A stretch of DNA of 64,000 nucleotides from Flavobacterium odoriferum (lineage in GTDB: Bacteria > Bacteroidota > Bacteroidia > Flavobacteriales > Flavobacteriaceae): assembly GCF_025499515.1 (NCBI RefSeq), contig NZ_JAMKFA010000003.1:186001-250000 (forward strand). Direction: 5' to 3'. Numbering within the stretch: position 1 is the first letter of the stretch; each line of letters begins with the position of its first letter. Under the pieces are notes generated by a model, which saw nothing but the letters and a program-made list of their open reading frames with translations, had not been told where the DNA came from and searched no databases. A program made the translations under genes and the position numbers. Positions 1 to 7,505 of the stretch are shown piece after piece.

Positions 1-437
1 AGCGAAGTTGAAAGCGAAATTCCTTTAAAATCAGCTTTAACGGGATATTTTTTATGATTTCTATCCACTAAAACGGCTGTTTTAAACTTACTTAATGGTA
101 CTTCTAAAAAGTGTTTTACACCATAAATTAAAGTAGTTCCAGTGCTCAGTACATCATCAATTAAAACCAATGCTTTGTTTTGATATTCGGCTGATGGAAT
201 TGAGGTAGTTACAAGAGATTGCGGATTTTGTTTATTAATTTTAACTTCACAAAGCGTCACTTTTAAATCGGAAATCAAAGCTAATTCTGCCGCTATTTTT
301 TGAGCAAACAGGTAGCCATTGTTGGCAATTCCAGCTAAAATAACCTCTTCTTCATTAACAAAAGTTTCGAAGATTTGGTAAGCAATTCGTTTGGTTTTGT
401 GTGCAATTTCTTTGTGCGTTAAAATAATATTTTCCAT
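1..437 (-). CDS. PyrR-like phosphoribosyltransferase (3' end cut off by the window)
   Basis: The gene runs off the left edge; 145 codons are visible. Residues 91-102 (VLIDDVLSTGTT) are a clear PRPP-binding loop of type I phosphoribosyltransferases, and the downstream stretch LVDRNHKKYPVKADFKG resembles the PyrR/uracil phosphoribosyltransferase signature. It would transfer or bind phosphoribosyl groups in nucleotide salvage or regulation; the exact base cannot be told from this part. The start is the ATG at 437, nine bases from the end of the upstream methyltransferase gene on the same strand, so the two are probably co-transcribed with the S4 gene. The family assignment is firm; the specific substrate is not. 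Confidence 0.85.
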   Translation of the reverse strand, partial: MENIILTHKEIAHKTKRIAYQIFETFVNEEEVILAGIANNGYLFAQKIAAELALISDLKVTLCEVKINKQNPQSLVTTSIPSAEYQNKALVLIDDVLSTGTTLIYGVKHFLEVPLSKFKTAVLVDRNHKKYPVKADFKGISLSTS

Positions 438-446
438 GTGTTGTTG

Positions 447-1013
447 TTATTTGACCTCAAAGATAAAAAAGAGTTCTTTATTTTCTCGTGGCTTTATCGA
501 ATTATATGCGCGTTCTAGTTTTTTAATTTCAAATTTTGGAGCAAATCGGTTGATATATTCTTCTTTTGAACCTCCAAACGGCGGACCTTCATTAGTTAAT
601 GGAAAATCAAAAAGCAATCCTGCTAATTTTCCTTTAGGAAGTAAAAGCTCTGCCATTTTTTCAACATATTGAAACCTCATTTCGGGAGGTAAAGCACAGA
701 AAAATGTTTGCTCTAAGATTAAATCAAATTTGGTTTCTAATGAAAAGAAGTCGGCATGCAATAAATGCGATGCAAATTCTGGTTTTCTTTTTTTAATATT
801 TTCTAAAGGCGTTTCTGCAATATCAATGACATACACATTTTGAAAACCTTTTTCAATTAAATAGTCAAATTCATAACCATTTCCGGCTCCAGGAATTAGA
901 ATTTTTAGATTCTTATTAGTTAATTGGTCAATGTATTCTTTTAATGGAGTAGTAATTTGACCTGCGTCCCAACCTGTTTCTCCTTTTTGATAGCGTTTTT
1001 CCCAGTAATTCAT
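447..1013 (-). CDS. TPMT-family SAM-dependent methyltransferase
   Basis: A class I methyltransferase of the thiopurine S-methyltransferase group. The N-terminus (NYWEKRYQKGETGWDAG) is the typical TPMT-family opening in which a Trp-rich loop precedes the fold, and residues 37-50 (ILIPGAGNGYEFDY) are the SAM-binding motif I. At 188 residues it has normal length. The true substrate in bacteria is usually unknown (thiols, selenols, halides or tellurite have been reported for the family), so I do not assign one. The start codon directly abuts the stop codon of the S4-domain gene (1014), which suggests translational coupling in one operon. Confidence 0.85.
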   Translation of the reverse strand: MNYWEKRYQKGETGWDAGQITTPLKEYIDQLTNKNLKILIPGAGNGYEFDYLIEKGFQNVYVIDIAETPLENIKKRKPEFASHLLHADFFSLETKFDLILEQTFFCALPPEMRFQYVEKMAELLLPKGKLAGLLFDFPLTNEGPPFGGSKEEYINRFAPKFEIKKLERAYNSIKPRENKELFFIFEVK

Positions 1014-1412
1014 TTATTCGGTTTTATTGATATCATCGGTTTCATCACTTTCCCATAAATAATCGTCGATTTCTCTTCGGTCTTTTTTGGTAGGTCTTCC
1101 GGTTCCGTTGGCTCTGTAATGTTCTTTTGATAATTTTAGTAATTCTAGATGTTCAAAAGCTTCTTTTGGTGTTTCGTCTTTTCTATACATGTCGACCAAT
1201 TTTGCTCCCAATCGATTTTGAGGCATATCTAAGATGGTTAATTTGTAGTTGATTTGGTCTTTGCGAAGCGTGATTTTATCGGTAGGAAAAACTTCTCTTG
1301 AAGCCTTCGCTACCTGACCGTTAACTGTTATATGTCCTTTTTTTACAGCTTCAGTGGCTATACTTCGGGTCTTATAATATCGTAAACACCATAAAAGTTT
1401 ATCTATTCGCAT
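1014..1412 (-). CDS. S4-domain RNA-binding protein (Hsp15-like)
   Basis: 132 residues starting at the ATG at 1412 (MRIDKLLWCLRYYKTRS). The first 60 residues form an S4 domain: a basic helix pair followed by the KKGHITVNGQ turn. Hsp15 (HslR) is the best known stand-alone protein of this kind and recycles stalled 50S subunits carrying tRNA; the C-terminal part, with LLKLSKEHYRANGTGRPTKKDRR, fits the short basic tail of that family. A frame extending to 1424 exists, but the family starts with MRIDKLLW. A TATTTTTG -7 box lies at 1446-1453 on this strand. Probably the first gene of a three-gene operon. Confidence 0.85.
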   Translation of the reverse strand: MRIDKLLWCLRYYKTRSIATEAVKKGHITVNGQVAKASREVFPTDKITLRKDQINYKLTILDMPQNRLGAKLVDMYRKDETPKEAFEHLELLKLSKEHYRANGTGRPTKKDRREIDDYLWESDETDDINKTE

Positions 1413-1445
1413 AATATAATTCAAAAAACCATGTTAATATTTCTA

Positions 1446-1453
1446 CAAAAATA
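1446..1453 (-). promoter_or_regulatory. -7 element in front of the S4-domain gene
   Basis: TATTTTTG on the minus strand matches the Bacteroidota -7 consensus TAnnTTTG and lies about 33 nt upstream of the ATG at 1412. No convincing TTG was seen at the -33 position. Confidence 0.5.
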
Positions 1454-1492
1454 AATGAAAATTGTATCTTGCGCCCTATAAATTTTATAATA

Positions 1493-2560
1493 ATGAAAAG
1501 CCTTTTTAAAATAGTTTTAAGTGTTGTTTTAATTTCAAGCATATTCTCTTGTCAGAAAACAGATGATGTAACAGCACCACCTGCAAGACCTTATGCAGAT
1601 GTTTATCCAGAAGATTTAGCAAAAATTGAAGAATTCCTTGATACACACTACGTAACTGTTGATGCAGATTATAATACAACTTTTACTCAAATTCCAGCGG
1701 GAGGAACTCAACAACCAATTTCTGAAATGGCAGAATTAAATTTTGTTGAAAGAGATTTTCATGATATAAAATATAAAATTTATTATTTAAAATTGCGTGA
1801 AGGTATTGGGGAAACTACTACCCGTGTTGACTCAGCTTTTGTTTCCTACAAAGGAAATACTTTCACTAAAACCACTGCTGATGGAGTCGATACCTATACC
1901 CAAAATGTTTTTGATCAATCAGAAACTCCTGTGTGGTTTGCCTTAGAAGATGTTATTAAAGGTTGGGGTGAAATTATTCCAGAGTTTAAAACTGGTACAT
2001 ACACATCGAATCCAGATGGTACCGTTTCATTTGATGATTATGGGGCAGGAGTAATGTTTATACCATCAGGTTTAGGTTATTTTAATACGGCAACAGGTAA
2101 TATCGCTTCTTATTCGCCATTGATTTTTAATTTTAAATTATACAAACAAAGAAGTAGAGATCATGATTTAGATAAAATATTATCAAAATATGAATATGGG
2201 CTACCAGAATTACCAAATGGAGAAGTAGATTATGTTAATGGAAAAATAAATTATAATAAAACAGCTTTAGATACTGATGGTGATGACATACCAGATTATT
2301 TAGATGTTGATGATGATGGCGATGGTTTTTTAACTAAATTTGAGGTTAAGAAACCAACAACATTTTTAGGATTAAGTTTATATTACCCTTTTAATCCTGT
2401 AGCTGATGATCCTTCAACTCCAGAAAATGAATTTGAGCCAAAAGGAATTCCTAGTAAGGATATTATTGATATTGATACAAATGAACCTGACGGAACAACA
2501 TTAACAAGGCTAAGACGACATTTAGATAAAACCGCAAAGCCTCCTTATAATGTTTACTAA
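1493..2560 (+). CDS. FKBP-type peptidyl-prolyl isomerase lipoprotein
   Basis: 355 residues from the ATG at 1493. The N-terminus has a lipoprotein signal peptide with the modified cysteine at residue 20 (SSIFSC). Around residues 154-160 (VIKGWGE) and 186-196 (GVMFIPSGLGY) lie the two most recognisable FKBP blocks, so the protein should be a membrane-anchored periplasmic or surface prolyl isomerase/chaperone. Near residues 260-280 an Asp-rich stretch (DTDGDDIPDYLDVDDDGDG) resembles thrombospondin type 3 calcium-binding repeats, an unusual addition inside an FKBP. An in-frame TTG-type extension to 1469 is ignored because it would put eight residues before the signal peptide. The gene is followed by a strong terminator. 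Confidence 0.85.
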   Translation: MKSLFKIVLSVVLISSIFSCQKTDDVTAPPARPYADVYPEDLAKIEEFLDTHYVTVDADYNTTFTQIPAGGTQQPISEMAELNFVERDFHDIKYKIYYLKLREGIGETTTRVDSAFVSYKGNTFTKTTADGVDTYTQNVFDQSETPVWFALEDVIKGWGEIIPEFKTGTYTSNPDGTVSFDDYGAGVMFIPSGLGYFNTATGNIASYSPLIFNFKLYKQRSRDHDLDKILSKYEYGLPELPNGEVDYVNGKINYNKTALDTDGDDIPDYLDVDDDGDGFLTKFEVKKPTTFLGLSLYYPFNPVADDPSTPENEFEPKGIPSKDIIDIDTNEPDGTTLTRLRRHLDKTAKPPYNVY

Positions 2561-2569
2561 AATAATAAG

Positions 2570-2599
2570 AATCCCGATTTTAAATTGGGATTTTTTTAT
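2570..2599 (+). terminator. Rho-independent terminator of the FKBP gene
   Basis: AATCCCGATTT pairs with AAATTGGGATT and is followed by a run of seven T. The hairpin overlaps the frame preceding the next gene and so rules out a start for that gene at 2585. Confidence 0.85.
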
Positions 2600-2623
2600 T
2601 TTTACGATATAAAAACTTCAATT

Positions 2624-3082
2624 ATGCAAAACTTATACCTATTAGTTAATCAGTTAGAATCTAATATTTTACGATTTGAAACTACAAATCATTCAGTTTC
2701 TGGAGGTAGTGTAGGTTGGCATATTGAACATAGTTTAAAAACAATTGATCAAATTATAACGGCTTGTAAAAATTCTAATCCGGTAAATTACCAATGGCAA
2801 TTTAATTTCAAACGTTTTTTGATAATGTCAATTGCTAAAAAAATCCCAAGAGGAAAGGCAAGAGCTCCAAAAATTGTTCGACCTGAAGGCGAAATCAATC
2901 AAAAAACTTTAACTGTAAGCTTTTCTAAAGTGAAAGAAAATATGAAAAATTGGGAAAGTTTAGATAAAAACACTCATTTTCCGCATCCATTTTTTGGAAT
3001 TTTAAACAAAAAAGAAACCGAAAATTTTTTAGTACTTCATACGAAACATCATTTGATGATTATTAATGATATTTTAGCATAA
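2624..3082 (+). CDS. DUF1569/DinB-like protein
   Basis: 152 residues from ATG 2624. The pattern GGSVGWHIEHSLKTIDQI near residue 27 followed by a later HTKHHLMIINDI near the C-terminus is the histidine arrangement of DinB/YfiT-like four-helix proteins (DUF1569), which often bind a divalent metal through these histidines. Function in the cell is unknown; relatives include thiol-dependent transferases. The start is set by the preceding terminator hairpin (2570-2592), which covers the only upstream ATG. It stands alone on the plus strand, converging on a membrane protein gene. Confidence 0.75.
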   Translation: MQNLYLLVNQLESNILRFETTNHSVSGGSVGWHIEHSLKTIDQIITACKNSNPVNYQWQFNFKRFLIMSIAKKIPRGKARAPKIVRPEGEINQKTLTVSFSKVKENMKNWESLDKNTHFPHPFFGILNKKETENFLVLHTKHHLMIINDILA

Positions 3083-3098
3083 TTTGATTTTAAAGAAA

Positions 3099-3776
3099 TT
3101 ATAAAAATTCTTCTTCTTCTTGTTCTATTCCTTTGGAAGCTACAGTAGTTAAAAAAGCATATTCTCTTAGTATCATGTATTGAAATATAATGTAAAATAT
3201 TGTATTAAAAATCCAAATATCAATGTATGGATCTTCTAACAATACTAATTCAAAATTTCCATATAAAAATATTGAAATACTACACAACAAATACATTATC
3301 AATCCTATAGAAAAATTATAATAAAAATGAACCTTGTCAAATTCCTTATAGATAAAATACAAGGCATAAAAGACTAAGATAAGCGATGTTGCAATTATTT
3401 CGTAATGATTAAATTTCCAAAACAAACTTGCATCTGTATAATACATATATGCTAAAACAATAATTTGAGAAATATATATAACAATAATAGTCTTCTTAAA
3501 AGATTTGCTTTCAAATAGGGTATAATATAAATAACTTAAAAAAGTGAATTGAAAAATAAAATAAAAATGAGATATAAAAAAGTTTGAATTTGGTTCCAAA
3601 ATACCAATAATATGACAAGCTGTTTCTATAATACAAAGTGATACCAGATAAATTATAAACACTTTTGAAACGTGTTTATGTATTTCTTTCTTGCGTAAAA
3701 ATAAAAATGTATTAAAAAATAAAAAGAACAATCCCAAAAGGCTTATTCCGAAAAAAAATAAGTGCTTGCTTTCCAT
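3099..3776 (-). CDS. multi-pass membrane protein, paralog of the protein at 6871-7503
   Basis: 225 residues with about six or seven hydrophobic segments and almost no soluble domain apart from a short acidic tail (EQEEEE). I do not recognise a named family. It shares clear blocks with the 210-residue protein encoded next to the histidine kinase: HFYFIFQFTFLSYLYYTL here against HFYELFQFVMLSYFYATL there, and GLIMYLLCSISIFLY against GILLYLFCSTFIFLL. The two are therefore diverged duplicates. It lies six bases downstream of the 425-residue secreted protein gene on the same strand and is probably co-transcribed with it. A membrane signalling role is inferred only from its paralog's operon. Confidence 0.8.
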   Translation of the reverse strand: MESKHLFFFGISLLGLFFLFFNTFLFLRKKEIHKHVSKVFIIYLVSLCIIETACHIIGILEPNSNFFISHFYFIFQFTFLSYLYYTLFESKSFKKTIIVIYISQIIVLAYMYYTDASLFWKFNHYEIIATSLILVFYALYFIYKEFDKVHFYYNFSIGLIMYLLCSISIFLYGNFELVLLEDPYIDIWIFNTIFYIIFQYMILREYAFLTTVASKGIEQEEEEFL

Positions 3777-3782
3777 ACTTAA

Positions 3783-5060
3783 TTATGTCTTTAGTTTTTT
3801 CTTTCTAGCAGCAGGAAACAAAACATTGTTCAAAATTAAACGATAGCCGGGTGAATTTGGATGCAAATCTAAAACTGTTGGAGCATCACCAACTCTGTGT
3901 TGATAATCTTCTGGGTCGTGTCCTCCATAAAACGTAAACATTCCTTTGCCTTTAGTTCCGTGAATATATCTCGCTTCTCCATTAATTTTACATTCTCCCA
4001 TTACTAAAACATTGGATTTTATTTTTTCGGCAGAAAATGCTGTTGTTTGTCCCATGAAACCTTTAACTAATTGTGTGTGATTTTGGCATAACATAGTAGG
4101 AATTGGATCCCATTTTGCAGAATATTCCATTAAAGTAAAATAATCTTTATCCATTGAAAATGATCCTTTTCCATGTTCTTCTGTAGTATCAATATCGGAA
4201 AACTCATAAACCATCGGTTGACGCTCTAATTTGTAATCTTTGAAAGCAAAAGTGTTTGAATAATCTATTTGTGCTTGATAATTAGCATCTGAATCGTCTC
4301 CATCAAACATTGGTTCACATATATCAACACCTTCTGCCGAAAGCGCAATATCAAAACTATCAGTAGCTGAGCACATGGCAAACATGAATCCACCACCAAT
4401 AACAAAATCTCTAATTTTTTTTGCAACTGCTAACTTTTCTTCAGAAACTTTATTATATCCTAATTTCTTTGCTAATGCTTCAGAATCAGCTTTTTGTTGA
4501 ATATACCATGGTGTATTTCTGTAATTTCCAAAAAATTTCCCATATTGTCCGGTAAAATCTTCGTGATGTAAGTGTAACCAATCATATAAAAGTAATTGAT
4601 CTGATAGAACTTCCTCATCATAAATTTCAGTATATGGAATTTCGGCATAGGTTAAAACCATGGTTACAGCATCGTCCCAAGGTTGTTTTCCTTTTGGGGT
4701 ATAGACAGCAATTTTAGGCGCTTTTTCTAAAACTACTGTTTCCATATTTTGAGATGGTGCACTTATTTCATCTAAAATTGAATTTGTTGAAGCATCTGAA
4801 AGTATTTCAAATGTTACTCCACGAATTTGACATTCTTTTCTAATTTCGGGAGCATCGGGTAGTAAAAAAGAACCTCCTCTATAATTTAATAACCAACTTA
4901 CTTTGTAACTTTTGTCTAAAGCCCAATATGTGATTCCGTATGCTTTCAAATGATTTTGTTGCACTTCTGCTTCCATCGGAATTAATACAAAAGCTGCCTT
5001 ACTTGACCAAGATATAAGTAAAATAAGGAGTAAACAACAATATTTAAGTTTTGCTTTCAT
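3783..5060 (-). CDS. secreted protein of the flavobacterial 'asparagine synthetase B' annotation group
   Basis: 425 residues with a Sec signal peptide (about 1-22, ending SSKA). Proteins like this are often labelled asparagine synthetase B in Flavobacteriia, but the N-terminal catalytic Cys2 and the ATP-pyrophosphatase domain of AsnB are absent and the protein is exported, so that label is doubtful. What can be seen is a DHLH/HHEDFTGQYG-type motif near the middle and FVIGGGFMFAMCSATDS, which resembles the nucleophile elbow of class I glutamine-amidotransferase-like folds. Function unknown. It starts 196 nt away from a divergent 45-residue peptide gene with a conspicuous repeat between them. 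Confidence 0.7.
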   Translation of the reverse strand: MKAKLKYCCLLLILLISWSSKAAFVLIPMEAEVQQNHLKAYGITYWALDKSYKVSWLLNYRGGSFLLPDAPEIRKECQIRGVTFEILSDASTNSILDEISAPSQNMETVVLEKAPKIAVYTPKGKQPWDDAVTMVLTYAEIPYTEIYDEEVLSDQLLLYDWLHLHHEDFTGQYGKFFGNYRNTPWYIQQKADSEALAKKLGYNKVSEEKLAVAKKIRDFVIGGGFMFAMCSATDSFDIALSAEGVDICEPMFDGDDSDANYQAQIDYSNTFAFKDYKLERQPMVYEFSDIDTTEEHGKGSFSMDKDYFTLMEYSAKWDPIPTMLCQNHTQLVKGFMGQTTAFSAEKIKSNVLVMGECKINGEARYIHGTKGKGMFTFYGGHDPEDYQHRVGDAPTVLDLHPNSPGYRLILNNVLFPAARKKKLKT

Positions 5061-5132
5061 TCGATTGAATTAAAATTTGGTCTAATTTAAAACATTTCTT
5101 TTTAATTCTATTTTTTGAAATGTTAAAATGGT

Positions 5133-5196
5133 ACCCCCGTAAAAATACCTGGTTGACCCCGTAAAAATACCTGATTTTAAAATCAGGTATTTTTAC
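5133..5196. repeat. three copies of a 13-bp element, the last two forming a perfect 36-bp palindrome
   Basis: GTAAAAATACCTG occurs at 5139-5151 and 5161-5173 in direct orientation, each preceded by CCCC, and at 5184-5196 inverted. The direct copies are spaced by exactly 22 bp, two helical turns. Positions 5161-5196 are a perfect palindrome (18 + 18 bases). The block ends about 15 bases before a TATTTTTG -7 box for the 45-residue peptide gene, the position expected of an activator site. The natural candidate to bind it is the LuxR-type response regulator encoded next door (5406-6089); that link is inference. Confidence 0.85.
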
Positions 5197-5210
5197 GCTT
5201 ACACAGGATT

Positions 5211-5218
5211 TATTTTTG
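5211..5218 (+). promoter_or_regulatory. -7 element of the small membrane peptide gene
   Basis: TATTTTTG matches TAnnTTTG and lies 38 nt before the ATG at 5256. There is no TTG at -33; that place is occupied by the inverted copy of the 13-bp element, as expected for a promoter that needs an activator. Confidence 0.6.
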
Positions 5219-5255
5219 AAGTAGTTTTGACATGTATCAATAAATAATTATAAAA

Positions 5256-5393
5256 ATGAGTACATCTAAAAACAATTCTTCGTTATTAAATTCAAGAGAA
5301 ATGAAATTATTAAAAAAAATTGGGTACGTAGTTCTTGTAGTGACTATACTTGTATATTTTATTTTAGTATTTCAATTTTGTAGAAGCTACTAA
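5256..5393 (+). CDS. 45-residue single-span membrane peptide
   Basis: An uninterrupted frame of 45 codons (MSTSKNNSSLLNSREMKLL... ending FQFCRSY). A polar, serine/lysine-rich N-terminus is followed by one hydrophobic segment (about residues 22-41: IGYVVLVVTILVYFILVFQF) and a four-residue tail with one cysteine and one arginine. No family is recognised. Support for it being a gene: a -7 box and repeat array just upstream, a typical AT-rich Flavobacterium start, and its place between two transcription units of a two-component system region. It may be a regulated membrane peptide; conservation in relatives has not been tested. Confidence 0.6.
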   Translation: MSTSKNNSSLLNSREMKLLKKIGYVVLVVTILVYFILVFQFCRSY

Positions 5394-5405
5394 AATCAAT
5401 AAGGT

Positions 5406-6089
5406 TTATGAATTATTATATTCGTCTAGTTTCACAATTTTATTTTGAATAGCGAATATTACTAATCCAGCAACATTTTTTGATTGCGTTTTTAGCAATA
5501 AGTTATTTCTATGACCATCAATAGTTCTAGTGCTAAGACACATCATATCAGCTATTTCAGTTGAACTGTATTGCTTGCAAATTAATTCTAAGATTTCTTT
5601 TTCGCGAAGCGTTAAAAAATCATCATCTAAAATTGTTCTTGAGCTTCCACTTGATAAAACATCTTGATGAATAACTTCCATTACACTTTCACTGTAATAA
5701 AATCCTTTTTTAGCTACTTCATTAATTGTTTTCAACATATCATGCGGTGTTGAACTTTTTACTAAATAAGAAGCCGCTCCAACATTAATCATATTTGCAA
5801 TGAATGACTTTGTATTGTAACTTGTTAATGCAATAATTCTAATTTGAGGAAAATCTTTATGAATAATTTTTGTTGCTTCCACACCATTGGTTAAAGGCAT
5901 TTTTAAATCCATCATAATAATATCTGGCAAATTTTCCTGAGTAGATTCTTTCAGTTTATCAATTAACTCTTTTCCGTTTGAAGCTTCAAAAAGAATTTCA
6001 ATATTTTCTTCTCTGTTCAATAAAAAATAAATCCCTTTTCGGAATAATTCTTCATCGTCAGCTAGAAATATTTTTATTTTTTCGTTCAT
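5406..6089 (-). CDS. NarL/FixJ-family response regulator
   Basis: 227 residues. Receiver domain in residues 1-125 with the acidic pair D11/D12, phosphoacceptor D61 (IIMMDLKMP), T/S and K switch residues (ALTSYN, YLVKSS). The C-terminal part from about residue 155 is a LuxR-type helix-turn-helix (LTLREKEILELICKQYSSTEIADMM...STRTIDGHRNNL). It is a DNA-binding transcription regulator activated by phosphorylation. The start codon directly abuts the histidine kinase stop codon (6090), so kinase and regulator are one unit. A likely target is the 13-bp repeat array 200 bases beyond its 3' end. Confidence 0.93.
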   Translation of the reverse strand: MNEKIKIFLADDEELFRKGIYFLLNREENIEILFEASNGKELIDKLKESTQENLPDIIMMDLKMPLTNGVEATKIIHKDFPQIRIIALTSYNTKSFIANMINVGAASYLVKSSTPHDMLKTINEVAKKGFYYSESVMEVIHQDVLSSGSSRTILDDDFLTLREKEILELICKQYSSTEIADMMCLSTRTIDGHRNNLLLKTQSKNVAGLVIFAIQNKIVKLDEYNNS

Positions 6090-6884
6090 TTATTTAAAAT
6101 TAAATACAATTTTAACGCCACCATTTGGTTTTGAATCAATAGAATATTTTCCGCCAATAAAGCTAATTCTACTTTCTATGTTTCTCATTCCCAAACCTTT
6201 TTGATTGTCTGTGTTATTCAAATCAAATCCTAATCCGTTGTCTGAATATATACAGACTTTTTGGTCATCTAATTTAATAAATTGGATTGAAATATCAGTT
6301 GCATTTCCGTGTTTAATAGAATTATTTAATAGCTCTTGCAAGATTCTAAAAACATGTAAATGTTTTTCAATATTAGAACTATCAAAATTGATTGTGTTTT
6401 CAAAAACTACTTTAACTTTTTTAGTGCTATTATATTCTTCAACGAGTTCTTCAATACCTGCATTTAAACCAAATTTTTCTAAAACTGGAGGCAATAAATT
6501 ATGTGCAATTCTTCTCGAACTTTCTAAAGCATTTTGAGTAAAATTGATGATATTATTAGTAATTTCTTCAACTTCATCTTTTGTTAAATTTGGAGTTTTT
6601 AACAAATGACTATTTATTGAAACGACATTTAGTTTAGAGCTAATATCATCATGTAAGTCTTGAGCAATTCGTTGTCGTTCTTCTTCTTGAGTAACAATTA
6701 CCGATTTTAATAATTGTTTTTGATGTTCAATTTCTAACTTTTTTTTATCGACTTCAATTTGTACAATTTTTTTTCTTGAGAAGTAAAAGAACAAAACTAA
6801 AATTAAAAACATAGAGATAAAAGCCAATAGTATAAAAAAGACGGCTTTAATTAATTCGGTATTTTCTAAGCTAATTGAGTTCAT
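6090..6884 (-). CDS. sensor histidine kinase of the NarL/DesK type (HisKA_3)
   Basis: 264 residues: one membrane segment (about residues 12-36), a coiled stretch, then the dimerisation/phosphoacceptor motif QEEERQRIAQDLHDDISSKL with H78, followed by a HATPase domain with N-box (ILQELLNNSIKHGNA, 181-195), DNGLGF (215-220) and GLGM (230-233). With essentially no extracellular domain it cannot sense a ligand alone; the multi-pass membrane protein encoded just upstream, whose gene overlaps its start by 14 bases, is a plausible sensory partner. The cognate regulator follows without a gap. Confidence 0.92.
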   Translation of the reverse strand: MNSISLENTELIKAVFFILLAFISMFLILVLFFYFSRKKIVQIEVDKKKLEIEHQKQLLKSVIVTQEEERQRIAQDLHDDISSKLNVVSINSHLLKTPNLTKDEVEEITNNIINFTQNALESSRRIAHNLLPPVLEKFGLNAGIEELVEEYNSTKKVKVVFENTINFDSSNIEKHLHVFRILQELLNNSIKHGNATDISIQFIKLDDQKVCIYSDNGLGFDLNNTDNQKGLGMRNIESRISFIGGKYSIDSKPNGGVKIVFNFK

Positions 6885-7503
6885 ACTTTTTAAAATAAAT
6901 TACTTTCCACTGTATAAAGAAAAAGCCAAATTTTATAAATTGAAGGATAATATTAGTATTAATCAAAGCATTATCAAATTCGTTGAATTTAAAAACATTT
7001 TTTAATTCAAATAATAAAAAAATGAAAGTACTACAAAACAAGTAAAGTAAAATACCAATATTGGCATATTGAAATTCTTTTTTCTCATTCAAATTATTGT
7101 ATAAATGCATAACACCATATATAATTATTGGTAAAGTTGTAAGATACGTTTCTAACAAGCTATATTGAAAAAACATTTGAGGATTAAATAAATATCTTGA
7201 CAAAAGAAAAATTGGCAATATAATTAAGAGTGAGTATAGGATATATAATTGCTGTTTAGTTTTTAAAAGAGTTGCGTAAAAATAACTCAACATTACAAAC
7301 TGAAAAAGTTCGTAAAAATGAGAAGTAAAAATATTATATATTTTAAACCAGCTATATAATCTTGAAGATATAAAATCTATTATTAATACTCCTGTAATAT
7401 AAATAGTAAAAATTTTATAGGCTTTTCCATTTCTGAAAAAACCTATAAAATACAACAAACATAAGATTGCTGAAGTAATGTATAAATAATAAGAAAGTTT
7501 CAA
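6871..7503 (-). CDS. multi-pass membrane protein coupled to the histidine kinase gene
   Basis: 210 residues with about six to seven hydrophobic segments and short loops; no named family recognised. It is a paralog of the 225-residue protein at 3099-3776 (shared HFY..FQF..LSY.Y.TL and a G-L-Y-LFC-S-FIFL block). Its 3' end overlaps the start of the histidine kinase gene by 14 bases and its start lies two bases after the stop codon of the 102-residue protein gene, so all four genes are one operon. The context suggests it supplies the membrane sensing part for a kinase that lacks one; this is inference. Confidence 0.8.
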   Translation of the reverse strand: MKLSYYLYITSAILCLLYFIGFFRNGKAYKIFTIYITGVLIIDFISSRLYSWFKIYNIFTSHFYELFQFVMLSYFYATLLKTKQQLYILYSLLIILPIFLLSRYLFNPQMFFQYSLLETYLTTLPIIIYGVMHLYNNLNEKKEFQYANIGILLYLFCSTFIFLLFELKNVFKFNEFDNALINTNIILQFIKFGFFFIQWKVIYFKKYELN

Positions 7504-7505
7504 TA

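Noticed and set aside
5161..5196. 36-bp palindrome as a transcription terminator
   Set aside because: No gene ends towards it on either strand and no T-run follows; its place upstream of a -7 box and its two extra direct copies fit a protein-binding site better.
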